From Pseudomonadota bacterium (GTDB lineage: Bacteria > Pseudomonadota > Alphaproteobacteria > Rhodobacterales > Rhodobacteraceae), in contig JAIUPD010000012.1 in NCBI GenBank assembly GCA_020161615.1, positions 105,956-169,955 on the forward strand: a stretch of 64,000 nucleotides of DNA, written 5' to 3'. Positions 1-8,108 of the stretch are shown in pieces (position 1 is the first letter of the stretch; each line of letters begins with the position of its first letter). The translations under genes and the position numbers were made by a program. The notes below the pieces were generated by a model that made no database searches, was not told where the DNA came from, and was given only the letters and a program-made list of their open reading frames with translations.

Positions 1-362
1 AACTGCAGGCCGAAGCGCGAATTGCACATGACCAGCACGTCGTCGGGTCCGAAAAGGCCGAACCCCTCCTGCACCGTCTCGATGGCATCGGCGAGGTTGC
101 GGCGCGCGGCCTCGGTCTCGCGGTTGGCGGCGGCGAGGCGGGCGTTGGACTGGTTCAAGAGGTCCAGCGCCGCCTCCAGCTCGCGCGTGCGGGCGCGGAC
201 CTGTTCCTCCAGCATCGCCGCGCGTTCGAATTGGGCATAGGCGGCGCCGGACAGGTCGGTGCCCTGCTCGACCCGGCGCATCAGCACCTCGACGATCTGC
301 AGGAGCTTGTCGGTCTGGCGGGCGGGGCTGTCCTCGGGGTTGAGAAGGCTGCGCGCGCTCAC
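1..362 (-). CDS. Sensor histidine kinase, N-terminal part (cut by left edge)
   Basis: Only the first ~120 residues are in the window; the gene continues past base 1. It starts at GTG 362, and this GTG overlaps the TGA of the FIST gene upstream (GTGA, 359-362), which implies translational coupling. Residues ~45-95 are a heptad-like coiled coil containing REQ/RELEAAL-type repeats (RARTRELEAALDLL), and from ~100 a PAS-like fold begins (VQEGFGLFGPDD). Family knowledge: in Rhodobacterales, FIST proteins are followed by a kinase with coiled coil, PAS, HisKA, HATPase and often a receiver domain; the catalytic part is not visible here, so kinase function is inferred from the N-terminus and the neighbour. 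Probable role: transmits the signal sensed by the FIST protein. Confidence 0.75.
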   Translation of the reverse strand, partial: MSARSLLNPEDSPARQTDKLLQIVEVLMRRVEQGTDLSGAAYAQFERAAMLEEQVRARTRELEAALDLLNQSNARLAAANRETEAARRNLADAIETVQEGFGLFGPDDVLVMCNSRFGLQ

Positions 363-1498
363 GGGCGGCCCCCGGGGGGATAGAGGGCGACGCCGGTCAG
401 GGTCTGGTTGACATGCATGGCGTTGAGTTGTTCGCCATAGGTGGAAAACCCGGTGACGCCATGGTCGCGCAGCAGGGTCGAGATGCGGCCGGTCAGCTGC
501 TTTTCCTGCGCCTCCATCCGGCGCAGGACGCAATCGCAGGCCAGGATCGCGGCGGGGCGCTGGGCGCCGGTCAGCCCCGCCAGCGCCTCGGCCAGATGCT
601 CGGCCATGTCCAGGGGTTCGGCCAGCGTCAGCACCAGCCCCTCGTCAATGGCGGAATAGAAGATCAGGTCGCCGTTCTCGTCCACCTGCCGGATCGAGCG
701 GACATGGTGGCGCCCGCCGACGCGCACGACGACCGGATGGGCGGCGAAGGTGAAGGGGGTCAGCTGCCCCGGGTCCTTGCCCAGCAGCCGGGCATATTCG
801 CGGGCGGCGGGTTCGGCGTTGATCGCCTGCACGGTGCGACGGGCGGGATCGGCGCGGGTCACCACCATGCGGGTGTCGGTCGGGCGGAAATGGTCGAATT
901 TGAAGACCTTGACCGGGCAATCAGTGCGCAGGATGGTCACGACGGCCGCGTTCCGCAGCGCCTTGCCGCCGTGGAAGACGAAGGTTTCCAGAAACCGGGT
1001 GCCATCGGCGGCGGAGCCGCCGAACAGGGGCGTGGCGCCGAGGCCGGGGGAGAGGAGCGAGGCCAGCTCGTCCTCCTTGGCCGAAAGGCCGTCGACCAGC
1101 AGGTAGACGAATTCATGCTCCCAATCGGGGTGGCTGCGCGCCAGGGCGCCCCGCGCCCGGATCAGATCGCCGATGACCGCCTGCGCGTCGAGGGACGACA
1201 GGTCCGGGATCAGCAGCGGTTCGGCGGCGAAATGGGCGGCGGGAAAGGCGGTGGCGACGATCTGGCCCTCGGCATAGCCGGCCGAGGCGATCTCGCCCGC
1301 GGTGGTGCAGCCGATCACCGGCGCCGGGGCCAGCGCGCGGGAAAGGGCGCGCACCAGCCGCTCGCGCTCTGGCGCCTGGGGCGAGACGAAGACCACGACC
1401 AGCGCGAAGGGGCCGGGCCCCAGCGACCGCGCCAGCGTTGCTTCCGCCTGCGGGTCGTCGGCCGCGGTCTCGGCCACGCGCATCAGCTCTGGGGCCAT
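359..1498 (-). CDS. FIST domain-containing sensor protein
   Basis: 379 residues read from ATG 1498, which has a GGAGG ribosome site six bases upstream; longer upstream frames are out of character (Arg/Gly-rich). Residues ~35-225 match the FIST N-terminal domain (GCTTAGEIASAGY, LVDGLSAKEDEL, LFGGSAADG) and ~235-360 the FIST C-terminal domain (CDCVLRRMEAQ, GFSTYGEQ). FIST domains are proposed to bind small ligands, possibly amino acids, and to feed histidine kinases or cyclases. No signal peptide or membrane segment is seen, so it should be cytoplasmic. The next gene on the same strand overlaps it by four bases and encodes a probable histidine kinase, so the two very likely form one signalling module. 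Confidence 0.9.
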   Translation of the reverse strand: MAPELMRVAETAADDPQAEATLARSLGPGPFALVVVFVSPQAPERERLVRALSRALAPAPVIGCTTAGEIASAGYAEGQIVATAFPAAHFAAEPLLIPDLSSLDAQAVIGDLIRARGALARSHPDWEHEFVYLLVDGLSAKEDELASLLSPGLGATPLFGGSAADGTRFLETFVFHGGKALRNAAVVTILRTDCPVKVFKFDHFRPTDTRMVVTRADPARRTVQAINAEPAAREYARLLGKDPGQLTPFTFAAHPVVVRVGGRHHVRSIRQVDENGDLIFYSAIDEGLVLTLAEPLDMAEHLAEALAGLTGAQRPAAILACDCVLRRMEAQEKQLTGRISTLLRDHGVTGFSTYGEQLNAMHVNQTLTGVALYPPGGRP

Positions 1499-1569
1499 CG
1501 CATCCTCCGTTGCGGAGGCGAGGCTAGGATGCGCTCTGGCGCTTGTCCAGAGCGGCAGGGGCCGTCCCT

Positions 1570-2319
1570 CTAGCGCAGCAGGCGCGCGGCGAACGCCGGC
1601 GACAGCCGGTTGACGAGGCGCAACAGCTTGGCCTTGCCGACCCAGATCTCGGCCTGGCCACGCTCGAGCCCGGCCAGCACCGCGGCGGCCGCCTGCGCCG
1701 GGGTGATCTTGCCCGACCCGCGCCCCGCGGTCATGTCGGTGGCGACGAGAGACATGATCGCCTCGCTCACCCGGACCTGCGGCGCGGCGCGGCTGCATTG
1801 GTAGCGCAGCGCCCGGGTGAAGGAGCGCGCCGCCGCCTTGGTCGCGCCATAGACCGGCGAGGCGGCCTTGGGCGCGATGGCCAGGCCCGAGGTGATGGTG
1901 ACGATCGCCGCCCGCTCATGGCGGGCAAGGACCGGCAGCAGGCCCAGGGTCAGGGCGACGATAGCGTCGAGGTTGGTGGCGATCTCCTGCCGGGCGAAGG
2001 CGGTGGCCTGGGTGGGCGGCAGCGCGAAGAGGTCCATTTCCCTCTGCACGCCCGCATTGTTGATCAGGATGTCGATGGCGGGATGGTCGCGAACCAGATC
2101 GACGACCAGGGCATCGACCTCAGCGGGCGAGGACAGATCCGCGCGCCGGCTAATGACCGCGCCCGGGAAGTCCCGTTCCAGTGTGGCAAGACGGGTCTGG
2201 TTCTGCCCGACGACAATGACCCGGCAACCGCGCGCCAGCAATTGCCGGGTCAATTCAAGCCCGATACCCCGCGCGCCGCCGGTCACCAGCGCGGTTCTGC
2301 CGTTTAGCGACAGGCTCAT
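1570..2319 (-). CDS. SDR-family NAD(P)-dependent oxidoreductase
   Basis: 249 residues of a classical short-chain dehydrogenase. The dinucleotide-binding TGGARGIG motif is at residues 13-20, NNAG at 87-90, and the catalytic Ser144, Tyr157 and Lys161 (YGATK) are all present. It resembles the DltE-type subgroup of uncharacterised SDRs. The start ATG (2319) overlaps the stop of the darcynin gene upstream by four bases (ATGA), so the two are translated together. A divergent TetR gene with a palindrome in the shared promoter region probably controls both. The substrate cannot be told from sequence. It is soluble, with no signal peptide. Confidence 0.9.
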   Translation of the reverse strand: MSLSLNGRTALVTGGARGIGLELTRQLLARGCRVIVVGQNQTRLATLERDFPGAVISRRADLSSPAEVDALVVDLVRDHPAIDILINNAGVQREMDLFALPPTQATAFARQEIATNLDAIVALTLGLLPVLARHERAAIVTITSGLAIAPKAASPVYGATKAAARSFTRALRYQCSRAAPQVRVSEAIMSLVATDMTAGRGSGKITPAQAAAAVLAGLERGQAEIWVGKAKLLRLVNRLSPAFAARLLR

Positions 2320-2645
2320 GCCCCTGCCTCCGCCTGTTGGAAGGCGCGAAAGCCGTTCTCCAGCGCGGGGGTGATCGACACGACGTCGAAATAGGGGGCC
2401 GAGATCAGCGGCGTGTTCCGCAGCCGCTCCATGGTGAAATAATAGGCCAGCATGTCCGAGGTCTCGAACACCGCGATATCCGAGGCGCCGCCGCTAAAGG
2501 CTTCGGCGTCGTAAAAACGCATCGTCACGCGCTCGTCGGCCAGCGCCCGGGCCAGGCTTTCGGCGGCGATGGCGTCGCGCTCGGCGGGCGCGAGGCGCAG
2601 CCAGCCGGGGGTTGCGCGCAGATGCACGAAGATGGTCCAGATCAT
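2316..2645 (-). CDS. Darcynin-like small protein
   Basis: 109 residues from ATG 2645 (MIWTIFVHLRATPGWL...). The longer frame up to 2714 would run through the operator palindrome and has no ribosome site, so the internal ATG is preferred. The N-terminus 'FVHLRATPGWL', the 'MRFYDAEAF' strand and the 'TSDMLAYYFTMERLR' segment match my memory of the darcynin family (alpha/beta ferredoxin-like fold, dimeric, function unknown). First gene of a two-gene unit with the SDR; divergent from a TetR regulator. Likely soluble. The family assignment is from recall and should be treated as probable; the coding call itself is strong because of the overlap with the SDR start. Confidence 0.75.
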   Translation of the reverse strand: MIWTIFVHLRATPGWLRLAPAERDAIAAESLARALADERVTMRFYDAEAFSGGASDIAVFETSDMLAYYFTMERLRNTPLISAPYFDVVSITPALENGFRAFQQAEAGA

Positions 2646-2690
2646 CTCATGTGCCCTCGGGTTGCCTTGGGGGATGCGATGGGGAAAGAA

Positions 2691-2704
2691 TGAGCAATCG
2701 CTCA
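2691..2704. promoter_or_regulatory. Probable TetR operator, TGAGC-N4-GCTCA palindrome
   Basis: A perfect 5-bp inverted repeat with a four-base spacer lies between the divergent darcynin/SDR unit and the TetR gene, 30 bases before the TetR start. TGAGC-type half sites are common for TetR-family repressors controlling divergent oxidoreductase genes, so autoregulation plus control of the SDR unit is the natural reading. Confidence 0.6.
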
Positions 2705-2733
2705 GGTTTCTCAACTCGCATCCCGGAGGGGCG

Positions 2734-3345
2734 ATGACCGCGCCGCTACATCCCCGAAAAAACCCGCGTCAGGCTCGTGCCCGCGCCACCGTGACCGCGA
2801 TTCTGGAAGCCGCGGCTCGCATTCTGGTGGCCGAAGGGCTGGAGCGGCTGACCACCAACCGCGTGGCCGAGGTGGCGGGGGTCAGCATCGGCACGCTCTA
2901 TCAGTATTTCCCGACCAAGGAGGCGATCCTGGCCGAGATCCTGCGGGACAAGCGGCAGCAGCTTCTGGAGGATATCCGGGCCGCGACCGCCGAGGGGACG
3001 GGAGAGGGCTTCGAGGCGCGGCTCTCGCGCTTGGTCGAGGCGGCGATCGCCCATCAGCTCGGGCAGCCGACTCTGGCGCGATCGCTGGAGTATCTCGACA
3101 GCCTGTTGCCGTTGGAAGCCGAGACGCAGGCCCTGAAAGCGGCGATCCTGGAGCGGGTGGCGGGGTTTCTGGCGCGGGGCGGCGTCGCACGGCCCGACGA
3201 GAGCGCCCGCGATCTGGTGGCGGCGCTGAGGGGCATGATCGACGCGGCCGGGCTGGCGGGCGAGACGGACCGCGCGGCGCTTTTCCGGCGCGCGATGCGG
3301 CTCGTGCGGGGCTATCTGGACCTGGGGGAAGGGGTTTCGCGATAG
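2734..3345 (+). CDS. TetR/AcrR-family transcriptional regulator
   Basis: 203 residues from ATG 2734, preceded by a GGAGG ribosome site. Residues ~12-60 form the TetR helix-turn-helix (ILEAAARILVAEG; VAEVAGVSIGTLYQYFPTKE), ending in the typical YxYFPxKE helix. The rest is an all-helical ligand-binding domain with no recognisable ligand signature. The gene is divergent from the SDR/darcynin unit and a palindrome sits in the intergenic region, so it probably represses its own promoter and that unit. It ends in a strong GC hairpin shared with the convergent aspC. Confidence 0.93.
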   Translation: MTAPLHPRKNPRQARARATVTAILEAAARILVAEGLERLTTNRVAEVAGVSIGTLYQYFPTKEAILAEILRDKRQQLLEDIRAATAEGTGEGFEARLSRLVEAAIAHQLGQPTLARSLEYLDSLLPLEAETQALKAAILERVAGFLARGGVARPDESARDLVAALRGMIDAAGLAGETDRAALFRRAMRLVRGYLDLGEGVSR

Positions 3346-3385
3346 GCTGCGACGCCTCCGGCGCCGAGGCCCCAAGAAACGAGAC

Positions 3386-3466
3386 GGGGGGCGCGGGGGG
3401 CATTCTTCCCCCCCGCGCCCCCCTGAGGATATTTAAGGCGCAAAGAAGGGCGGGGTCCGCCCTTCC
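3386..3466. terminator. Bidirectional terminator / dispersed intergenic element, copy A
   Basis: Between convergent tetR and aspC. A long G/C hairpin (arms about 3386-3400 and 3408-3423) is followed by the core GAGGATATTT at 3425-3434, AAGGCGCAAAG, then a second hairpin (AAGGGCGG...CCGCCCTT, 3446-3466). Read from the right, the second hairpin is followed by CTTTG and AAATATCC. Each hairpin thus has a T/A-rich tract on its inner side, suiting a two-way terminator. The core recurs at 14863, 33616, 34132, 40762, 40807, 52530 and 52584. Confidence 0.7.
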
Positions 3467-3480
3467 ACGGGGGCAGGCGC

Positions 3481-4740
<1,260 letters not shown>

Positions 4741-4797
4741 TCAAGGGCCAAGGTGGGCCATGCCGCACCGCAGCGCCGACAACCGAGGAGACAGAGA

Positions 4798-5193
4798 ATG
4801 GAAAGCTGGTACACCGATGACCGGGCCACGCTGGGCGATCGCCTGGCGGCCGGGCGCGAGGCGGCCGAGATGACCCAGGCGCAGCTGGCGCAGCGGCTGG
4901 GGGTGCGGGCAAAGACCCTGCGCGATTGGGAAAACGATGTGTCCGAGCCACGGGCGAACCGCCTGCAGATGCTGGCAGCGCTGCTGGGCGTCTCGCTGCG
5001 CTGGCTCTTGACGGGCGAGGGCAGCGATGTCACGCCCCCCGAGGAAGAGCCGCGCACGACCGATCCGGCGCTGAAGGCCGCGCTGGGCGAGGTGCGCAGC
5101 CTCAGGGCCGAGCTGCTGGCGATGGGCGAGCGGATGGGACGGCTGGAAAAGACGCTCCGCCTGCAGGCGGCGGGCAACGGGGACAACAGGTGA
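4798..5193 (+). CDS. XRE-family helix-turn-helix regulator
   Basis: 131 residues from ATG 4798, with GAGGAGACAGAG just upstream as ribosome site. Residues ~12-65 form an HTH_3 domain (GREAAEMTQAQLAQRLGV, TLRDWENDVSEPRANRL, LLGVSLRWLLTGEG). The C-terminus (~80-120) is a predicted coiled coil (LRAELLAMGERMGRLEKTL), likely for dimerisation. It overlaps sdhE by four bases (GTGA), an arrangement I recall from other Rhodobacterales, so it may tune succinate dehydrogenase assembly or simply share its promoter. No operator could be assigned. Confidence 0.88.
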   Translation: MESWYTDDRATLGDRLAAGREAAEMTQAQLAQRLGVRAKTLRDWENDVSEPRANRLQMLAALLGVSLRWLLTGEGSDVTPPEEEPRTTDPALKAALGEVRSLRAELLAMGERMGRLEKTLRLQAAGNGDNR

Positions 5194-5483
5194 TCGAAAC
5201 GGATCTTGAGAACCGGCTGAAACGGCTGAGGATGCGGTCCTGGCGGCGGGGGATCAAGGAGATGGACCTGATCCTGGGGCCTTGGGCGGACGAGCGTGTG
5301 GCGACGCTCGACGCGGGCGCGCTCGATACCTATGAGGCGCTTCTGGGCGAGAATGACCACGACCTTTACCAATGGGTGACGGCGCGGATCGGCCAGCCCG
5401 GGGCGCAGCCTTTGGGGCCGCAGACCTATGACGGGTTGCTGGGGTCGATCGCCACCCATGCCGCCGGGCGTCTGAAGGCGTAA
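5190..5483 (+). CDS. sdhE: FAD assembly factor SdhE (succinate dehydrogenase assembly factor 2)
   Basis: 97 residues starting at GTG 5190, which overlaps the TGA of the XRE gene. The hallmark RRGIKEMD stretch (the RGxxE flavinylation motif) is at residues ~19-26 and the ENDHDLYQWVT helix at ~54-64 is typical. SdhE/SDHAF2 promotes covalent attachment of FAD to the flavoprotein subunit of succinate dehydrogenase in the cytosol. Length fits the family (80-100 residues). It is followed by a clear intrinsic terminator. Confidence 0.9.
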   Translation: MIETDLENRLKRLRMRSWRRGIKEMDLILGPWADERVATLDAGALDTYEALLGENDHDLYQWVTARIGQPGAQPLGPQTYDGLLGSIATHAAGRLKA

Positions 5484-5516
5484 TGCGGGCGGCCGTCACG
5501 GGCCGCGCGCGCCATG

Positions 5517-5547
5517 AAAAAGGCCGGGTCCCGGGACCCGGCCTTTT
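5517..5547. terminator. Intrinsic terminator between sdhE and the secreted repeat-domain gene
   Basis: AAAAAGGCCGGGTCCC / GGGACCCGGCCTTTT is a near-perfect palindrome with A-tract on the left and T-tract on the right, so it can stop transcription from both convergent genes. Confidence 0.9.
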
Positions 5548-5564
5548 CCTGTGTCAGGCGGCGA

Positions 5565-6548
5565 TCACTTGCCCGCGGGCGCCTGCGGCTGCTGCACGGC
5601 GGGGCCGCTGGCCGAGAAGGTGATCGAGGCGTCGCAGGTCGACTGGCCGAAGGTGCCGACCCAGATGTCATAGCGCCCCTCGACCGCATCGCCGATCTGG
5701 ATGGCCGGCTGCAGGTCGGTGGCATCGTCGTTGAAGACCCACGAGGTATTCGGGTCGTTGACCAGCAGCGTCGTGTCGCAGCTGCCCTGCACGGCGATGT
5801 CGAGCGTGGTCACCTGGCCCTGGGTGTCGAGGTAGAGCGAGAAATCGGGCGCCTGGGCGACATAGCCATGCGCCTGAATGCCGCATTGGTTGTCGAAGAG
5901 GTCGACGCCGCCCCCGGCCACGACCTGACGGCTGTCACCGCCGGCCCCGGTGGTCAGGCGCACTTCGGCGCCGCCCAGCGACCAGTCGGGGCAGGTGGGT
6001 TGTGCGGGCTGCTGGGGTTGCTGGGGCGGGGTGGTGCCGCCGGTCGAACCCGCCGGGGGGAAGGTCTCGGCGATCAGTGTCGCCTGGCAGGCCTGCTGGT
6101 TGTAGCTGCCGATCCAGATGTCGTATTGACCCGAGGCCGCGTTCGGCAGCCGCAGGCGCGGCTGCAGGGTCCCGTCCTCGTCATCGTTGAAATGCCACTG
6201 GCCCGAGAAATCGTTGACCAGGAGCGTGGTGTCGCAATCGGTCTGCACGCGGAATTCCAGGTCGCGGCCCATGTTGCGGGCGTCGTACTGGAGGGTGAAG
6301 TTCGGCGCCGGGGTAATATAGCCCACGCCCTGAACGCTGCCGCAATTGGCGAGGTTCAGGCCGCCACCGGCGAAGAGCGGGTATTGCTGCGCCGTCCAGG
6401 CGGTTTCGGCATCGGTCGAAATCGGGATGCCCCCCAGCTGCCAGTCCGGGCATTGCTGCGCGGCGGCGGCGCCGGCCAGACCGACGCTGACCGCGCCGCC
6501 CGCGGCGGCGATCAGAAATCCTTGCTTGAAACGGGTGTAAATCGACAT
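5565..6548 (-). CDS. Secreted protein with two copies of a pre-peptidase-like domain
   Basis: 327 residues from ATG 6548 (CAGGAGCAACC ribosome site). Residues ~1-30 are a signal peptide (RFKQGFLIAAAGG...AAAAQQ). Two homologous modules follow, about residues 31-170 and 195-320, each starting with CPDW.LGG and containing GGG.(N/D)L..C, a GY..PAP(N/D)F strand, CDTTLLVND, W.FNDD, and a closing YDIW(V/I)G(T/S) plus a Cys. They are joined by a Pro/Gln-rich linker. The CDTTLLVND...FNDD...YDIWVGT pattern resembles beta-sandwich pre-peptidase C-terminal domains common in secreted Rhodobacterales proteins; no catalytic domain is attached. Function unknown; the four conserved Cys suggest disulfides in the periplasm. 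A single-domain paralogue lies directly upstream on the same strand. Confidence 0.85.
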   Translation of the reverse strand: MSIYTRFKQGFLIAAAGGAVSVGLAGAAAAQQCPDWQLGGIPISTDAETAWTAQQYPLFAGGGLNLANCGSVQGVGYITPAPNFTLQYDARNMGRDLEFRVQTDCDTTLLVNDFSGQWHFNDDEDGTLQPRLRLPNAASGQYDIWIGSYNQQACQATLIAETFPPAGSTGGTTPPQQPQQPAQPTCPDWSLGGAEVRLTTGAGGDSRQVVAGGGVDLFDNQCGIQAHGYVAQAPDFSLYLDTQGQVTTLDIAVQGSCDTTLLVNDPNTSWVFNDDATDLQPAIQIGDAVEGRYDIWVGTFGQSTCDASITFSASGPAVQQPQAPAGK

Positions 6549-6772
6549 GGTTGCTCCTGAAAAAGTAGGCGTTGCGGGGCGAAGCCTGGAACCGATTTCG
6601 GACTCAGTCAAGGCACATCCCGATCCCCGGGGTTTCAGCACTTGGTGAGAATCCTGCAACAATTCGTGGCAGTTCGACGGTTGGTCGGCCTGAGGGGCGG
6701 CAGCGTTCAAAGGAATGTCGGCTTTTCTTGCCCCTCGGGCCTGGTCCCTTGGCAGGACGGCGGCCGGGGGCG
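6549..6772 (-). promoter_or_regulatory. Probable promoter/leader region of the two-domain secreted protein
   Basis: 224 bases without a gene between the two paralogues. On the minus strand a TTGACT hexamer (near 6607) precedes a weak CAGGCT at 17-base spacing, then the CAGGAGCAACC ribosome site. No further conserved element was recognised. Confidence 0.35.
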
Positions 6773-7234
6773 TCAGAAGGTCTCGATCTGCAGTTCGGCC
6801 TCGCAGCTTTCCATGCCATAGGTGCCGACCCAGATGTCGAAGCGGCCGCTCGGTGCGTTGTCGATCCTCAGCGCGGGATCGGTGCCGTTGGCATCGTCGT
6901 TGAAAAGCCATTGGCCGTTGCTGGCATTGACCAGAAGCACCGCGTCGCAGGCGGCCCGCACGCGGATTTCCAGCGCCCGGCCCATGCCCAGGGCCTCGTA
7001 CGCCATGGTGAAATCGGGCGATTCGATCACATAGCCCGCGCCCTGCGTTTCGGGGCAGGTGGCGAGGTCGATGGTGCCGCCGGCGATGACCGGGGTCGCC
7101 TGGGGGACATAGGCGGTTTCGGCGGTGTAGCTGAGCGCCGCGCCGGGCGTCTCGTAGCTGGGGCAGGCTTGGGCTGCGGCCGGAACGGCGAGCGCCAGAA
7201 GGGCAAGGGCGACGGGGAGGGAGGGGAGGGTCAT
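6773..7234 (-). CDS. Secreted single-domain paralogue of the pre-peptidase-like protein
   Basis: 153 residues from ATG 7234. Signal peptide 1-22 (LPVALALLALAVPAAAQA), then one module matching those of the downstream gene: CPSYETPG, GGTIDLATC, GYVIESPDF, CDAVLLVN, WLFNDD, FDIWVGT, and a final Cys (ESCEAEL). Probably the same fold and periplasmic or extracellular location; role unknown. It lies upstream of the two-domain gene on the same strand, separated by 224 bases, so separate promoters are possible. The three modules in two genes look like a local duplication series. Confidence 0.85.
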   Translation of the reverse strand: MTLPSLPVALALLALAVPAAAQACPSYETPGAALSYTAETAYVPQATPVIAGGTIDLATCPETQGAGYVIESPDFTMAYEALGMGRALEIRVRAACDAVLLVNASNGQWLFNDDANGTDPALRIDNAPSGRFDIWVGTYGMESCEAELQIETF

Positions 7235-7405
7235 GCAGGGCTCCTGACAGGGTTACGGGCACAAGATCATGGGGTTCGGGACGGGTCAATCGCTGCCGGT
7301 CGCGCGGCGAGGCAGAAAAATCCGCGGGCTTAACGCCTTGTTTGCAATTTGTGGTGCATTCTCTGTCAATCGAACCGAACGAAAGTCACAAGGCCGGAGA
7401 CGCGC

Positions 7406-7921
7406 ATGAGTTTTCACAGCCAGGTCAGGGGACCGTCCGACGACGGTGCCGAAGGCAGTGCCGAACTGCTGCCGCGCTATCTCGATTCGCTGTCGCTGGT
7501 GGAAAGGCTCCACCGGCTGCTGCTCGATGTCATCAAGGACGAATTCGAGCGGCTGGGTATCCTCGACATCAATGCCGTGCAGGCGCTGTTGCTGTTCAAC
7601 GTCGGCGACAACGAGGTGACGGCGGGCGAGCTGAAGTCGCGCGGCTATTACCAGGGCTCGAATGTCTCGTACAATCTGAAGAAACTGGTCGAGAACGGCT
7701 ATATGCACCACGCCCGATGCGAGATCGACCGCCGCTCGGTCCGGGTCCGCCTGACGCCGAAAGGGCAGGAGGTGCGCGATGTCGTGGCCGACCTCTTTGC
7801 CCGCCATGCCGAGGGGATGGAGGGCAAGGGCATCGTCGGGCTGGAGGAACTGGACGGCATCAACAATTCGCTCAAACGGATGGAGCGCTACTGGACCGAC
7901 CAGATCCGCTATATCTATTGA
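7406..7921 (+). CDS. MarR-type winged-helix regulator, LdtR-like
   Basis: 171 residues from ATG 7406, with GGAG six bases upstream; the longer frame from 7349 lacks a site. An N-terminal helix (LLPRYLDSLSLVERLHRLLLD) leads into a winged helix: GELKSRGYYQGSNVSYNLKKL is the recognition region and YMHHARCEIDRRSVRVRLT the wing. This matches the strongly conserved alphaproteobacterial MarR subgroup to which LdtR, a regulator of L,D-transpeptidase and stress genes in Liberibacter, belongs. It should bind DNA as a dimer in the cytosol. An AT-rich stretch with TGCA-N8-TGCA (around 7339-7356) precedes it and could be an operator, but this is a guess. Confidence 0.85.
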   Translation: MSFHSQVRGPSDDGAEGSAELLPRYLDSLSLVERLHRLLLDVIKDEFERLGILDINAVQALLLFNVGDNEVTAGELKSRGYYQGSNVSYNLKKLVENGYMHHARCEIDRRSVRVRLTPKGQEVRDVVADLFARHAEGMEGKGIVGLEELDGINNSLKRMERYWTDQIRYIY

Positions 7922-8037
7922 ATGGCGCCGGGCTGGTTCTTCTGGATCAGCCCGGTCAGCGCCGCGACCAGAAGACTTGTGAGACCCTTGCCGTAACGCC
8001 GGGACAGGTCATAAAGCGAGCGCCCATTGAACGACAC
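7915..8037 (-). CDS. Possible 40-residue small protein
   Basis: From GTG 8035-8037 to TAG 7915-7917 the minus strand encodes a compact, protein-like sequence: SFNGRSLYDLSRRYGKG then a hydrophobic stretch TSLLVAALTGLI and a polar end QKNQPGAIQ. An in-frame stop lies just upstream (before the GTG), so the frame is closed. Third codon positions are mostly G or C, like neighbouring genes. The weak point is the lack of a clear ribosome site (only CAGGG). The tail overlaps the last codons of the convergent MarR gene. It could be a small amphipathic membrane protein, or chance; I recognise no family. Confidence 0.35.
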   Translation of the reverse strand: MSFNGRSLYDLSRRYGKGLTSLLVAALTGLIQKNQPGAIQ

Positions 8038-8097
8038 CCCTGAAGCAGGGGCTCCGTGCGACTATCGGCGACTCGTGGCCCCGCGAGCGGGGTGTAG
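8037..8097. terminator. Hairpin-rich spacer downstream of lipA
   Basis: Two stems: CCCCTGAAGCAGGGG (about 8038-8052) and a longer GGCCCC...GGGGCC structure containing CCCCGCGAGCGGGG (about 8076-8097). They lie after the lipA stop on the minus strand and may stop its transcription, although no T-tract is present. No match to SRP RNA or tRNA was seen. Confidence 0.4.
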
Positions 8098-8108
8098 GGG
8101 CCAAGGGC

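Noticed and set aside
413-1573. Long open frames opposite real genes, such as the 386-codon plus-strand frame here
   Set aside because: They run antisense to confident genes, have Arg/Gly/His-rich composition and no ribosome sites. This is the usual high-GC mirror effect.
7922-8108. Small stable RNA such as SRP RNA or 6S RNA
   Set aside because: Two short hairpins are present, but the conserved SRP tetraloop/helix 8 sequence is not, and part of the region looks coding.
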